The position numbers and the translations under genes were made by a program. Shown piece by piece: positions 46,781-57,905 of a stretch of 64,000 nt of DNA (its first letter is position 1; every line of letters begins with the position of its first letter). The notes under the pieces are model-generated. The model was not told the DNA's origin, did not search any database, and saw only the letters and a list, made by a program, of their open reading frames with translations. This DNA comes from Penium margaritaceum (taxonomy: Eukaryota; Streptophyta; Zygnematophyceae; Desmidiales; Peniaceae): assembly GCA_023375785.1 (NCBI GenBank), contig SZWC01004769.1, positions 63,168-127,167 of the forward strand. The letters are read 5' to 3'.

Positions 46781-47780
46781 ACGGCTTTGTGGGGGTACAC
46801 GACAACTGACCCAAAATTTCTCGCATTTATGGTGAAGTTGGGATCTTCAACTGAGCCTTCTGGTGCCTCACAAGTTAAAGGGGGCACTCTTATGGTTGTT
46901 GTTTTGGAGGTTACTTCTAACCCCCGACCTCCTGGTGCCCCACAAGTTGAAGGGGGCACTCTTATGAGACCAGAAAAACTGCTTGAGGCAGGTTCTTTCG
47001 TAATTGGCGACGTTTCAACTTCAGAAGAACCACTTGGGGATTTTTTGGCAACATCACTTGCTTGTGACGCACTCCAAGACTATCCAAACAGCGGGGCGGA
47101 TTGCACGATCCATCCCAGAAAAGCGGCAGTGGATGAAACGGTCGCAAGCGACCGCTTGCCCTCTCGCCTGCCCGCAATTGATGGCCCCGATCGACTAGCG
47201 GGTGGCCCGCAATCGCCGGCTGACTTGCGGATGGTCGCTTCGTCACGTGACCATCGTGCACCTCCCCTCGTAGTTTCCAAGGAAACTACGAACTTCACAG
47301 TTCCAATAGATACTACAAGATTCACAGTATTTGCTCAAGTTGTGAAGCGAGAGAGGGAGGAGGACCCATTTTCTCACCCCCTCTCGCTTTGCAGGTTCTA
47401 GCGGACATCGTTGGAGACTACGAGGCCCCAGATGTGGGACCATCAGCATGCACTACATAGCTTCCTACTTTGGGCATAAATCATGCTTCGTTACTGCGGC
47501 AACTACAAAAATGCCCTCCTTCAGAATCAACACTTCTTGTACCAAAGATCCGCACAGCCCCAACTCCACCTCTTCCGGAGCATTTTTCAAGTGGGACATC
47601 CCTCTGCCATGTGTGATCAAGGCATTCTGGACCTCCTCATCCTCCCAACCTTGCGACCAAATCTCCTCACCTCCCGCATCTCGCCTTCCCACAACCACTT
47701 CCATCTCAACAATCTCCTCATCCCCACTGGACATGAAGATCCTCGATTCTCCCCTCCTCTGACTTTTTGACCATCTTCAA
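46781..47780 (+). other. Element D 3' region of unknown content
   Basis: About 1 kb between the RNase H region and the polypurine tract, longer than usual for copia. A 204-codon frame (46787-47401) contains two similar segments (GASQVKGGTL and GAPQVEGGTL). Their DNA (ACAAGTTnAAGGGGGCACTC) resembles copia polypurine-tract sequence, so they may be remnants of terminal sequence rather than protein. A second frame at 47448-47762 is Ser/Pro-rich. No domain recognised. Confidence 0.45.
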
Positions 47781-47791
47781 CTGAGGTGGGA
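47781..47791 (+). other. Polypurine tract, element D
   Basis: CTGAGGTGGGA lies directly before the 3' LTR and is the expected plus-strand primer. Confidence 0.75.
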
Positions 47792-48532
47792 TGTTGAGAT
47801 TTACCAGTCTCTGTGGCCGGGTTGACCTTGACTGGGCCTAAAGTCCTGTAGGGAATTCTTTCTCGGGTTTCAAGATAATGTCCTCACAAAAGATTAATGC
47901 TACTCACTGGCAGCTTGTGACCCTTCAGCTGCCAGTGACCTCTAACTTCTTCTTGACCCTTCATCTTCACAGATGCCGTTCAGCTAGCCTAGAGGGCCAA
48001 GCAACTACTCAGGTGGTTATGCAATCACCCAGGAGGTTGTGCAACTCCTTGTAACATCCCAGCCAAGAGCATCCAAGGGGAGACCTGTCTCAAGTCTACT
48101 TAAAAGACCATTGAGTCACTCAGTCACTATGCCTTCAGTTGTCAACACAAGCAACCGACCATCAGGCACTCCAAGTCCTTTTGTCCACATCTCCAAGTGT
48201 TTCCTCCAGCACTTGGACCTTGTACAGTGTACAATGTACATCGTTACTGAGGCACCTCAATGAGAAGGCATCCGGGGGGGACGCCCTGTGGCTCAAGCTA
48301 CATCCAAGTCTTTCTCTAGCACTTGGTGCGCTACTCAACTTGCAGAGCTACAACACCTACTACTACTACGAGTGTGGTCTCCACACCTAGTGTGAGTCAG
48401 CTGTGTGGATTTGGATCCTGATGCATTCTTCTCCATGTGATGTATGTGTCTGAGCATATGCTACCTAATTGTATGTGCTACATCTTGTTTCCAAGTGTGC
48501 TTCAACCCATCAGTTTTCCAGTTTTCTTGACA
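47792..48532 (+). repeat. Element D 3' LTR
   Basis: 741 bp, TGTTGAGATTTACCAG to CTTGACA. It is followed by TTCTC, the right target duplication. Confidence 0.92.
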
Positions 48533-50571
48533 TTCTCGACGTATATGGAGGGAGACAGTTTAGTGATTCTCGTTGTGAAATTTTTTTCTTCCCAACATGC
48601 GAGTCCATGCACAATCAATAACGACCATACAAAAAGTCGTAAAATCATAGCGTTGCCCTTAATGTACACACTGCTTACTCAAAAAGCACTTTCTACGCTT
48701 TATTCGTACGTACACATGTAGAATTTGGCAACATGAAAAGGCATGTGTTCCAGGCTTCCATTCCATGTATGGCGCCAAACTTGGGCATGTGACCACATAT
48801 CCACATCGTTCCGAGTAGACCCGATGTCTCTATTAACCGTTCTGTAACAATGCCATATCAACCACTTTCCTGCTGAGATACCCGCAAGTCAAAGAAAAGC
48901 AACGATGTATCCAATAGAATAGCACGCGAATACCATGTCGACGCGGCATAAGATGAAGCGTGGGATTGCCGACGTCATTGCTTCAGTCAAACAGTCCCAA
49001 CCCCCCTTTCTTTAGGGGCTTGTGACCATTCAAATGAGGGGATTATGTGGGGTTTGGGCGGGGGATCCGAGGCACCCCATGTTTTGAAAAGGAACCTACT
49101 GGGCCCCGCTACTACACGGTCCAATACTTCCAGTGCAAGGAACAAAACCCTCAACCCCGAATGAAGTAAAGGGTAGGGTTTGAACTTTTTTTGTTTTGTA
49201 CACATGGAGAGTTTGCGTGCAAGGGAAGTAATGGAACGGGTGTTTTGTGCAATTGTGATTGTTTCAAAAAAGGTGGGGGGGTCATCACTCGATTGCGATC
49301 TCACAAGGGAACGAGAGTCGTGATCAAGCGACGGTCTCGTGACCCTGTTCGCCATGCCCAATCAACAGCGCATGTCACTGATTGAGCACGGCAAGCAAGC
49401 TAGATACATCATTCCTTCTGTTTTAGGTATAGGATATGACAGACCGTAATTTATAGCAGTGAATATGGCAGGCTGGACCCTTTGACCATGTGGAGATCCC
49501 AACTATCCCGCCCATTCTAAACGTGATATGTCATTTTTAAGGGTGGCAGGTTCTTAACATGGCAATCATGATACTGTAAAATAACTACATGAGGTATCAG
49601 GGTGGCTTGTTGCCGACCGCCTCACATGGTGGACACTGAATCTCCTGGAGGACATGGGGATTGACATGTGACTTGTCTGTCCTGTTCCCTTGATTTTAGA
49701 TTGTTCTATGTGGTATGCGGGACTTAGACAAAATGAGGCTACTCACCACTCTATAACAATGCCAAATGCGACCCATCGATAGTTGTTCATTGTGCCACGA
49801 TAACAGACTTGGGTTCCACGAATCATTCACGTCCCTTAGTGCAATTAGTTGTGTCTTGTTGGTGTTAAAGATCGGAGAACTCGATGCTCAACATTGATGG
49901 CAAGAGGAGATCCACAGCTGATGCATTGATATAAATGCCCTAACTTTTGTTATGCATATTCTAGCAGGTTGTTTGTTTTTCCGCGATGGGTTGATACATT
50001 TGCTCCCATCTGCATGATCTGGTCGTTTAATAGGATCTGGTATGCATTTTTTTTTGGTCTTTGGTTTTCATAGTCGCATCTAGAATAGTATGTGCCACAT
50101 GTATCGAGGGGAGGTCCTTGGCCTGTGAGCAGTCTCGGAGGATGGCTCGAGGGACAATGGCTGTCAAGCATCGTGGCCAGTCTACCAAGGATTCTGAAAG
50201 AGAATCTCACAATGGTATTCGATTGATGAAGCTCGAGTCTAAGATGTGGATGCCAAGGACAGCTCGCTCGTAGGCAAGGAGGGTGTGGCATTGTCCGTGC
50301 CACATGGACCAAGCTGTGGCCCACGGCTAACAAGCAGTCTGACGAGATGGCTTCAAGGTCAGAGACCCTGAAGCACAGTATTTTTTTAGTAGACGGAAAA
50401 GATTTCCGTCAAAATCTGTTACATGTCGCCTTGCTTGCTTTGACTCCATGGATGTGTTATAACCTTGTGGACTAGCCATGACAGCTGTTGTATGAGATAA
50501 TCCATGGCTCGGTTGTAAACAATCCTTGTTCCTTAGTGTTTTTTTTGTGTGTATTACGAATAGGATAAAAC
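48533..50571. other. Unassigned stretch between elements D and B
   Basis: No recognisable gene. Minus-strand frames at 48987-49361 (124 codons) and 49950-50333 (127 codons) have mixed composition and no domain. AAAAC at 50567-50571 is the candidate target duplication beside element B. Confidence 0.45.
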
Positions 50572-51277
50572 TGTAACGGGCCAGAACCTCCAGCTCCTGC
50601 TATGAAGTCGTCATTGGAGTTCGTAGCATGGCGTTCCCAGTCCGCGTCACTGGTTTCCCCCTTTGCAAGAGTGAGGGACGATCATCATCAATGACCCAGA
50701 GCAGGGATAATCAAATGTTTCGAGTCTCTGGAGGCCCATTTCTGTTTTGAACCTAACCCCTGGTTTTGGGACCCAAACCAGGGGTTTTCACCTCGAACTC
50801 GTGACTTTGCACGAGTTTTCCATCTTACAAGCACGAAGCTAATCATGAATGAACTTCGAGTTTATGTTTGTCATTCTGACACAAAAGCATTGTGTGCAAG
50901 GCACGCTGGCAATTTCGCGCCAGGGTTCTCTCTCGCTCTCCCCCTCACCCTCGCTCCCCCTATCCCTCATCCTCTCTCGCTCGCTTGTGAGGAGGGTGAG
51001 CGAGGATGAGGGCACCAGGTCATGATGCCTTGCCCTAAGGCCCTTGTGGCCACTCAGCCGTCGATCACGACCGCATCCCGATCGATGGCTGGTGGATGGC
51101 TGGCTGGTGGCCGGCCGGTCACATGATCGGCTGCTAGCCGTCCAGCCGGCCGTCAGCCAGCTGTCCGGTGACCAGCAAACTGCTGGCCATCGGCCAGCCC
51201 TTGCTGAAGTGAGGGGTGGTGCACAATCACCCCTCGCTTCAGCGAGGATGGAGGGCCAAACCGGCCCTCCCGTTACA
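50572..51277 (-). repeat. Element B 3' LTR
   Basis: 706 bp with perfect 9-bp inverted termini (TGTAACGGG and CCCGTTACA). It is the best-preserved LTR end pair of the family and was used to set the LTR edges in A and C. Confidence 0.9.
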
Positions 51278-51290
51278 GTCCTCCCCACTT
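51278..51290 (-). other. Polypurine tract, element B
   Basis: The minus strand reads AAGTGGGGAGGAC directly before the LTR start. The same tract occurs in element A. Confidence 0.8.
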
Positions 51291-51599
51291 ACAATGAATC
51301 GTCTCGATTCATAAAGAACAAGAAGGATTGACGAATAATGAGTCATCAACAATGTGAAAGAATTTTAATGAATTAAAGCACCAGCTAAACATGAACACCT
51401 GCATGGCACTTGGATCTAAGCTATAGCTTGTTGGTCAGCACAGCTAGCGGCCTCCCTCCTTAGGCTGGAGCGTCTATGCGACAACCATGTTGGGCGTCTC
51501 GAACCTCCAAGGGTCGCAGTCCATGAATGCCGCCTAGCGAGAATGTTGTTCACCTTTTCCGCGTTTAGGTGGTGGCCCTTGAGATGTGCCGATTTGTGC

Positions 51600-51785
51600 C
51601 GGCTGCCAGCTTGATTCAATACTCGTTGACTACCCCTGTAGGCAACTGAGATTCGAGCTCCCATGTGCTATGTTCAAGCCCACACCAGGCCCAATGAACA
51701 AGGTGTTCCCTAACAACGAGCGATCGGAGTGTACGCCGTCCGTGTTGGAGTAGACAAAGAACCTTGTATTGGCCGTCGGTGGCAA
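51600..51785 (-). pseudogene. pol: Element B chromodomain-like tail (fossil)
   Basis: The minus strand reads DGQYKVLCLLQHGRRTLRS, then LVVREHLVHWAWCGLEHSTW and ELES. This fits the chromodomain pattern (VExILxHRxR...EYLVRWxGYxxExxTWEPES) at the end of chromovirus integrases. In the family this module steers integration to particular chromatin. Confidence 0.7.
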
Positions 51786-51929
51786 GGACTGCCACTGGTG
51801 GCTAAACGGTTCCTTTTGTTGTGCTTGGAGCCAAGAGGCTCACATAAAACACGTCATGTATCTTCAGACTCAGCCAAAGTAGCAATCGGTATGCCACTGG
51901 CCTGATGTGTGCAACGATAGAAAACGACC

Positions 51930-52260
51930 CAATCCACTTCGGTTAAAGTTTCCGCGTCCCTAGCAACTTCACTCGAAGATTCTTAGGGCAAAGCAGCACT
52001 TTGTCACCGATGTCAATCGAGACCTCTATGCGTCTTTTATTGGAATATGTCTTTTTTCGTTGTCGAGGTGCTTGAAGATGACCCTTTGCCTCGTGTAACA
52101 AGGAGTATGCGCTCAGCAAAGGCTTGAGCAGAAGGAACGTGTCCTCTTGTACTCCCACTCTTCACCAAGGAAGAGAGCACTACTGAATGCCGACCACAGT
52201 TCAACACAAATGGTGTGAGTAGTGTTGACTCGTTCATCGAGTTATTCACCGCAAACTCTA
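51930..52260 (-). pseudogene. pol: Element B integrase C-terminal part (fossil)
   Basis: The minus-strand frames at 52037-52249 and 51943-52158 carry VPSAQAFAERI and SIDIGDKVLLCPKNLRVKLL. These are homologous to element C (VPSAQAFAEHI, SFDIGDKVFLSTKNLWLKLP). Confidence 0.75.
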
Positions 52261-52441
52261 CCGGTCTAGGAATTCATCCCATTCATTCATGGCAGGGTCC
52301 ACGCACATGTGGAGAATTCGATCTAGAGTGCGGTCGAAGCCCCCTTGACTAAAGTCCAGCGGGCTTTGGTGCTTGCATAGTTGCCGTCGCAATGACCACA
52401 AAGCACCCATCGACTCCGGTGGTTGCTTTTATTTTCACAGG

Positions 52442-52948
52442 CTATCGGCTTAGAGTATCGGCCACATTTATGCGTCTAGGTTGATACTCCAGTGTGAACA
52501 AGAATTGACTAAGGTATTTGCTCCAACGCGCCTGTTGTCTTGATAGGTTCGGTTGCGTTTGGAGAAACACCAATGGGTTATGGTCGGTCACGACCGTTAC
52601 ACCCCCTTTAGTACCCTCGAGGTAGCAACACCACATCTTGAAAACGTGTACTACCGCAGGTAGATCTTGATTTCCAGGTGTGTATGGCGTTTCCGCGGGG
52701 ATGAGTTTCTGGCACTCATACACAACTGGGTGACTACGAGGCATGAGGACAGCTCCGATTCCTACTACCAGTGAATCACAGTGAACCTCCCACGATTGCG
52801 ATGGATCTAGGAGAGCTAAGACGGACACTGTGGATAGAAGCAGTTCCACTTTGAGAAAGATGTTCTTGCAATCAGATTTCCATTCCCAACGCACGTCTTT
52901 TTGCATAAACCTGGTTAGCAATGCTACCAGGGTCAAATACCCTTGCAT
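52442..52948 (-). pseudogene. pol: Element B RNase H domain (fossil)
   Basis: A 168-codon frame. It has the RT-RNase H connection (LLTRFMQKDVRWEWKSDC), then PSQSWEVHCDSLVVGIGAVL, VVHVFKMWCCYLEG, VVTDHNPLVFLQTQ, RWSKYLSQF and a final VADTLSR. The order matches the Ty3/gypsy RNase H and its C-terminal ADALSR-like motif. Confidence 0.85.
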
Positions 52949-52954
52949 AAACTG

Positions 52955-53840
52955 TCAAAAGTAGTTCACAAGGCCGAGGAAAGACCGAATCTGCCCAACA
53001 TTTTCCAGACATGGCCAGTCCAAAATAGCCTGGACCTTTTGTGGGTTGACACAGATACCATCCTTGCCGACAATGTGTCCAAGGTATTCGAGCTCATCTT
53101 GTGCAAACTTGCACCGGCTCAAGTTCGCGTATAACTTTTGTTCCTGATGGATCGAGAGGACTTTGCGTAGATGTTCTATGTGCTCTTCCATGGATTTGGA
53201 GAAAACCAGGATACCGTCCAGGTAAACTAAGACAAACTGACCAAGTTGCTTGGCAAATGTTTGGTTCATTCCTCCTTGGAAGGTTTCCGGGGCGTTCGTT
53301 AGCCCGAAGAAAAACACATGGAACTGATAGAGTTCCATGTGTATTCAAAACACAGTTTCTTTGGCACATCATATTTTGTGATGCGGATTTGATGGCACCC
53401 TTGAGACAAATCCAAGGATGAATACTTTTGTCCCTTGGAGTTGGTCAAACAGGTCCTCAATCCGCGGTAAAGGGAATCGATTTTCCAGCGGTAGTACAAT
53501 ACTCCATGCACTTGCGTAAACCACCACCTTTTTTGTTCACAAAAATGATCAACGCATCGTACAGCGAGCTACTTGGCTCAATCCACCCCTTTGCAAGGTA
53601 CTCTTTGATTTGGCGTTTGGACTCTCGCCTTTTTCTCTCGACTAAGGTGATACATGGGTCTGAATGGAGGAGTCGACTCCGGTTGTAGCAGAATCGTATA
53701 GCCTACGTGTCATTTTGGCGGAAGCCTAACCGGTGGGTCTTGGAATACCTCTGAGAACTCAGCCAATAGAGATTTGATCTCTTTTGGCATGTCTTCCTTC
53801 ATGTCGTCCTCCACTTTATACAATTGAGCCAAGAAGTATA
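52955..53840 (-). pseudogene. pol: Element B reverse transcriptase region (fossil)
   Basis: The frame at 52955-53338 shows FGLTNAPETFQGGMNQTF, FVLVYLDGILVFSKSMEEHI and YLGHIVGKDGICVNPQKVQ, then the RSFLGLVNYF connection. Upstream RT sequence homologous to element C lies at about 53340-53840. Confidence 0.85.
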
Positions 53841-54084
53841 AAAAACCTTGTCGAATATGTCTCTTGACCTACATCGCAGACAAGCTAGCATGGATTTGAG
53901 TCGGGTCGGTGATGGTTACGTACTGGGAATCAGCGTAAAGGGACGTTGTCCTTTTTCGAGGATCAAACGCTTTGATTCAAAGCACATTAGAGCCTTGTTT
54001 TCACGGAGCCAGGGATCGCCTAGCACCACGTCAAATGGGTCAAGAAGGTTAAGTACCCTCAACCTGGCATTCTATGTGTACCCT

Positions 54085-54340
54085 TGAATACAAAATTTTG
54101 CTTCATAGGTACCGACCATGGGGAGCATACGGTTGTCACCATCAACGACTGTGTAAGTCGATGGCTTGTACTTCAGGCCAACCTGCCAGGTAAACCAAGG
54201 CTGACAAAGGAGTCATCTCCTCCACTGTCAGCAAGTACGTTCATGAGAGCACTAGCTAGGTGTCCTTTGAACTGCATCGTAATGTTACCTCCACTCTTCT
54301 GGGTGAACAGGCTCAACGGTCGCAAGCCAAGTTTGTGATG
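54085..54340 (-). pseudogene. pol: Element B protease region (fossil)
   Basis: Minus-strand sequence near 54220-54245 reads NVLADSG, matching the retropepsin active-site stretch NVLADTGG of element C. Flanking sequence is collinear with 60440-60620. Confidence 0.65.
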
Positions 54341-54777
54341 AACACGGAATTGGTACGACGGAGGCCGTAACTCCTATGATTACCCACTCAAGTCCACATC
54401 ATGTGGGAATACGTAAATTTGCGAGCACCTTTCATTCCTTGAATCTGACTAGGTCAAAATCGTTGACGAAGGGTAACAAAAACGTAATTAAGCTGATTGC
54501 CTTCAAAGTGTTTACTTCAATCACTGCGTTTGATAGTTCATAGGCAGTGGTTGGTTTTGCCACCACTGAGCAGGTTTGGTCATGCATCTCATCCGGTGAT
54601 GCAAGATTTTGTGGGTAATGTCGACCAACAAGTGTAGAATGAGGTTCAACGAGGGGGGGGGGACAACAGAGAAGTTTGAACTTGTAAAAGATTAAACTTG
54701 TTTTACATCCTCATCTGAAAACATGAATGCTCACTCGCGGTCCACATTTACCCCTGAGTGGTCCCCACTAACGTCAC

Positions 54778-56830
54778 TCAGGGGTGGAGAAAACCCATGC
54801 CACGGCCTTGTCTATTTCCAAGGCCAGGTCTATTGCCACGACCGCGACCCTGCCCACGGCCTTGTCCGCAGCCTCCTATTGCAACATCCCCACAAGGTGG
54901 TGTTGCTGCGGCTAATGCAACGACCTCTTGTCCACTACCGACAGCCCCAGAGTACTTAGCCCTGAAGTGGCCCGGCTGCATGTAGTTGTGGCAGAGTCCA
55001 TTGCGTAAGGCTATGTTGCGACGCTTATGTGCCGCCTGCAGCTCGTCATTGTCGCGGCTCGGCTTGGCTTGTGGTTTGAGGTCTTATGCCCGCCAGTCTT
55101 CTTGAGTGGAGGGTTTGTGGGCTGCTTTCCCTTGGCCCCGCCCCGTCCCGCTGCCCGGCTGCTCCTCTGACCTCCGTAGTGTCTATGCACATGTCACGGC
55201 TTTGTTGTGCACGCGCGTTCGGCTGTTCGTCCGAACAGTGCTTCGGGTTTGCCGAATACACTTCACTCATGTAGTCCTGTAGCGCCCTCTACCTTGTCCA
55301 AGCATGGCCGGTTGTCGTTGTGGTGGTCTTGTCCTTCAGCTTCTTGCTGACAAGACGGTCACACAAGTACTCCATCAGCATGCACTCGGGGTATCTGAAG
55401 GTCTGAGTCCCATTACCCTCGGTGAAGCTCTCAGCTTCCTCCACGATTGTGGTGAACTCTCTCAAGTAGGATTTGAGTGAGCTACCCAGCTGCATGAAGT
55501 CCTTAATCTTGTGGAAGGCACACTTTGCCTCCTCACTCGGGGTGCAATTCTTATGCATGATCGCACAGAAGGCCTCCCACGGCATGGGCTGCCACTCGAG
55601 GTGTGGCTGTTGTGCACCCTGCTCCTTGACCACATAATTGAAGAGCTTGTCTTCAAGTCGCGTCATGGCAAGGTTGGCCCACTGACTGAGTGGAGCCTTG
55701 TGGACACGTAGAACGTACTCCATGCAATTAAGCCAATCGATGAACTTCACGTCCTTCTGAAAGATCTCCACATTGTGGAGGAAGGACGTGTTCATGACCA
55801 ACCCCAAATTCATCGAGGTAGGCAAGTCGTCGCTCCCATCGGCAGTGGCATCAACACATGCGGTACGTTGCGATTGCTATTGCATCCACACCTGGGTCAT
55901 GCTCTCCAATGCCTTTTTGAGTTCGACGCATCAGCGGCTTGCCTCGTGAGCGACCAGGCACTACAGTTGGCAATCACGGTTGAGGTCCGTGATGATCTAC
56001 TGGACATGGGTTAGCAGGTTGGCAAATGCAAATTTTAGCTCTAACATCGTCGGAGCATCAACGATAGCCTCCAGGGCCTCACGTTGTCTATGCACCTTTA
56101 CCCAATACAGGAGGGTACGGTTCGTGTGCATGCATCCAAGGAGTCCCACCTTTCAGAGGAGATTGTCGTCAGCTACGACGCTTGAGTGGGCTCTGCCCTG
56201 CCCCATTGCAACCACATCGCAAGAAGGGCGATCCACCCCCACTCCTTTGAGTGGTGCTGCACCTCCACCGTCCGTGGTGATGGTGAGTCGGTCCGCTACC
56301 TCTGAAGCCAACTCAGCAAACCAGTGGTGATCATCGCGATTTGCCTTTATGGCAATGTTGCTTGGCTCGTTCTCACGGGAACTCCCCACGTGGCTGCTTT
56401 CGGTACCTTTGGTGCTCTCGGCAGCCTCGTTGCAATCTGTAGCAATACGGCAAGCATCTTTCCCTTCTCGAGCGATCGGCTTGAGTTCGCAGCACAAAAA
56501 TGGCAATGATCATGATCCTTGTCACATTTGCCATCGTTGGTGTCGTGCATTTCGTGGGGGTCCACATCACGGTGGTCTTCCTCGAGCGCGTCGTCCGTCG
56601 CGTGGGGGTTGCCCATGTGCATGTCGACGTGCTCGTTAACCCGCACGCTTCTCGGTGTTGCCGAGGTCGGTGCCGGTTGCCTTCGGTGGTACGGTTGCCC
56701 TTGGTCTGGAAACCATGCTCGCGACGGCGGCTCCCAAGTTTGGAGTTCACCAAGGGCGTGTGGTGAGGCTGTGACCACCTTGCCCTTGTTTGTCTTGGAT
56801 AGTCTGGAACTTACCATCTCGTCACCCATG
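54778..56830 (-). pseudogene. gag: Element B Gag region (fossil)
   Basis: The start context MGDEM...SKTNKGKVV lies near 56830. A 178-codon capsid-like frame (55289-55825) has NTSFLHNVEIFQKDVKFIDW and WQPMPWEAFCAIMHKN. A knuckle-like stretch (MQPGHFRAKY) follows near 54960, then a Gly/Arg-rich tail (GRGQGRGRGNRPG) ending GFLHP at about 54778. Confidence 0.8.
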
Positions 56831-56851
56831 CAATTAGCACGTGAAGACCGT

Positions 56852-57048
56852 TGTAGAGGGAGGGCCGGTTCGGCCCTCCCTCCTTCCTGAAGCGAGGGGT
56901 GGTTGCCTACCACCCCTCGCGTCAGCGAGGGCTGGCCGACTGCTAGCACTTTGCCGGCCGTCGGCCATCTGGCTGCCGGCCGGCGGCCAGCATTTTGTGA
57001 ACTCCAACAACGAATTTAGAGCAGGAGCTGGAGACTCAACCCGTTATA
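56852..57048 (+). repeat. Element C 5' LTR (short form)
   Basis: Starts TGTAGAGGGAGGGCCGG and ends CCCGTTATA. At about 197 bp it is much shorter than the ~700-bp LTRs of A and B, sharing their beginning and end. Confidence 0.8.
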
Positions 57049-57049
57049 G

Positions 57050-57062
57050 TTGTTCTCAGAGC
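57050..57062 (+). other. Primer-binding site, element C (initiator tRNA-Met type)
   Basis: TTGTTCTCAGAGC follows the LTR after one base and matches TGGTATCAGAGC closely, especially in the CAGAGC half. Confidence 0.65.
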
Positions 57063-57905
57063 TAGACGACCCCCACGACTAAGGATTGGACGGAAACGAC
57101 AGTGACGTCGTATATGAAACGCCACCGGTAGCTACAAGTAGCAACAGAAACGGTGGGGGGACTACGGCATCTATATTTCATGGATTGAAATGCTGTAAAG
57201 TGCGTTGGAGAGCTAGAAAAAGGCTCTACTTGGGGGAGCCTTTTCCTTCTAGCCTCTTCTCACCTGCAGGGGGCTAAGGGGACTTTTGTGGGGTGGGGTG
57301 GGGTGTTCCCACCCTCGAAACCCACAAAATCCTCCCCATGTACAAGACTCCTTCCTCCCTCCCTCATCCAAAAATTGGGGCAACCTCCTTTCCCAAGACC
57401 AGGGACTCTCACGACCTAACATGACCCTAAAAAGAAGGAGGGTGTCACCTAGAAGGGTTTTGACCGCACTCCAACGTCGCCAGTTCAAGGAAGACGTCGC
57501 CAAGGGGCACAAGGTGCACAGAAGAATGAAGAGGAGGCCAAGGAAGACAAAAGACAAAGGGAGGACAATAACTTAGAAGAGGGAGTGAAGGAGTTATTAG
57601 GAATTGCTAGAGCGTCTTTCCCTTTCTTTGTCCTTGTTTTGTGAGCGGCACTCACATTTGTTTCGTTCATTTCCTTGTACTCTAGTTTTCTGTTTTTCTA
57701 GGTACTAGCCCTTGCCAATCGCTGTGAGTCACAACTTAGGAAGACTAGTTCCAAAAACTACGCCCTTCTGTCGTTGTTGCGGCCTAGGAATATAAGAATT
57801 GAATTTGTAATTGCCTCACCGATCGTGAGAGTGAGACTTAGGAGGCGATTCCTTCTCAAAGTTGTGGGGTGACCCTCACAACGATCTTCATGTGCTAGTT
57901 ATACG
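57063..57905 (+). other. Element C leader
   Basis: Homologous to 1801-2634 of element A, with shared blocks KVRWRARK, TCCTCCCC and GGAGTGAAGGAGTTATTAGG (57582-57601). No product recognised. Confidence 0.6.

Larger units (their letters stand above)
41410..48532 (+). mobile_element. Element D: Ty1/copia LTR retrotransposon fossil
   Basis: About 7.1 kb. The LTRs are 41410-42170 and 47792-48532, both starting TGTTGAGATTTACC and ending in CA. A perfect 5-bp target duplication, TTCTC, lies at 41405-41409 and 48533-48537. A perfect initiator tRNA-Met primer site abuts the 5' LTR. Coding parts lie in copia order: Gag with CCHC knuckle, protease, integrase, reverse transcriptase, RNase H. The placement of integrase before RT is diagnostic. 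The ends look whole, but the coding part has many breaks. LTR divergence of perhaps 15% by eye makes it younger than element A. Confidence 0.92.
50572..56851 (-). mobile_element. Element B: Ty3/gypsy chromovirus fossil, interrupted by element C
   Basis: Minus-strand element of the A/B/C family. From its 3' end (left) it has an LTR (50572-51277), polypurine tract, chromodomain-like tail, integrase C-terminal part, RNase H, RT, protease, Gly-rich Gag tail, CCHC knuckle and Gag start near 56830. Homology to the leaders of A and C continues up to 56851, where the LTR of C begins, so C appears to have inserted into B's leader. The rest of B (leader and 5' LTR) should lie beyond the right end of C, outside the window. 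It is a fossil with many breaks. Confidence 0.88.

Noticed and set aside
46787-47401. 204-codon frame in element D considered as a captured host gene or envelope-like third gene
   Set aside because: No signal peptide, transmembrane or known domain. The repeated segments resemble polypurine-tract DNA more than protein.
48987-50333. Minus-strand frames of 124 and 127 codons between elements D and B
   Set aside because: No domain or repeat support; left in the unassigned stretch.
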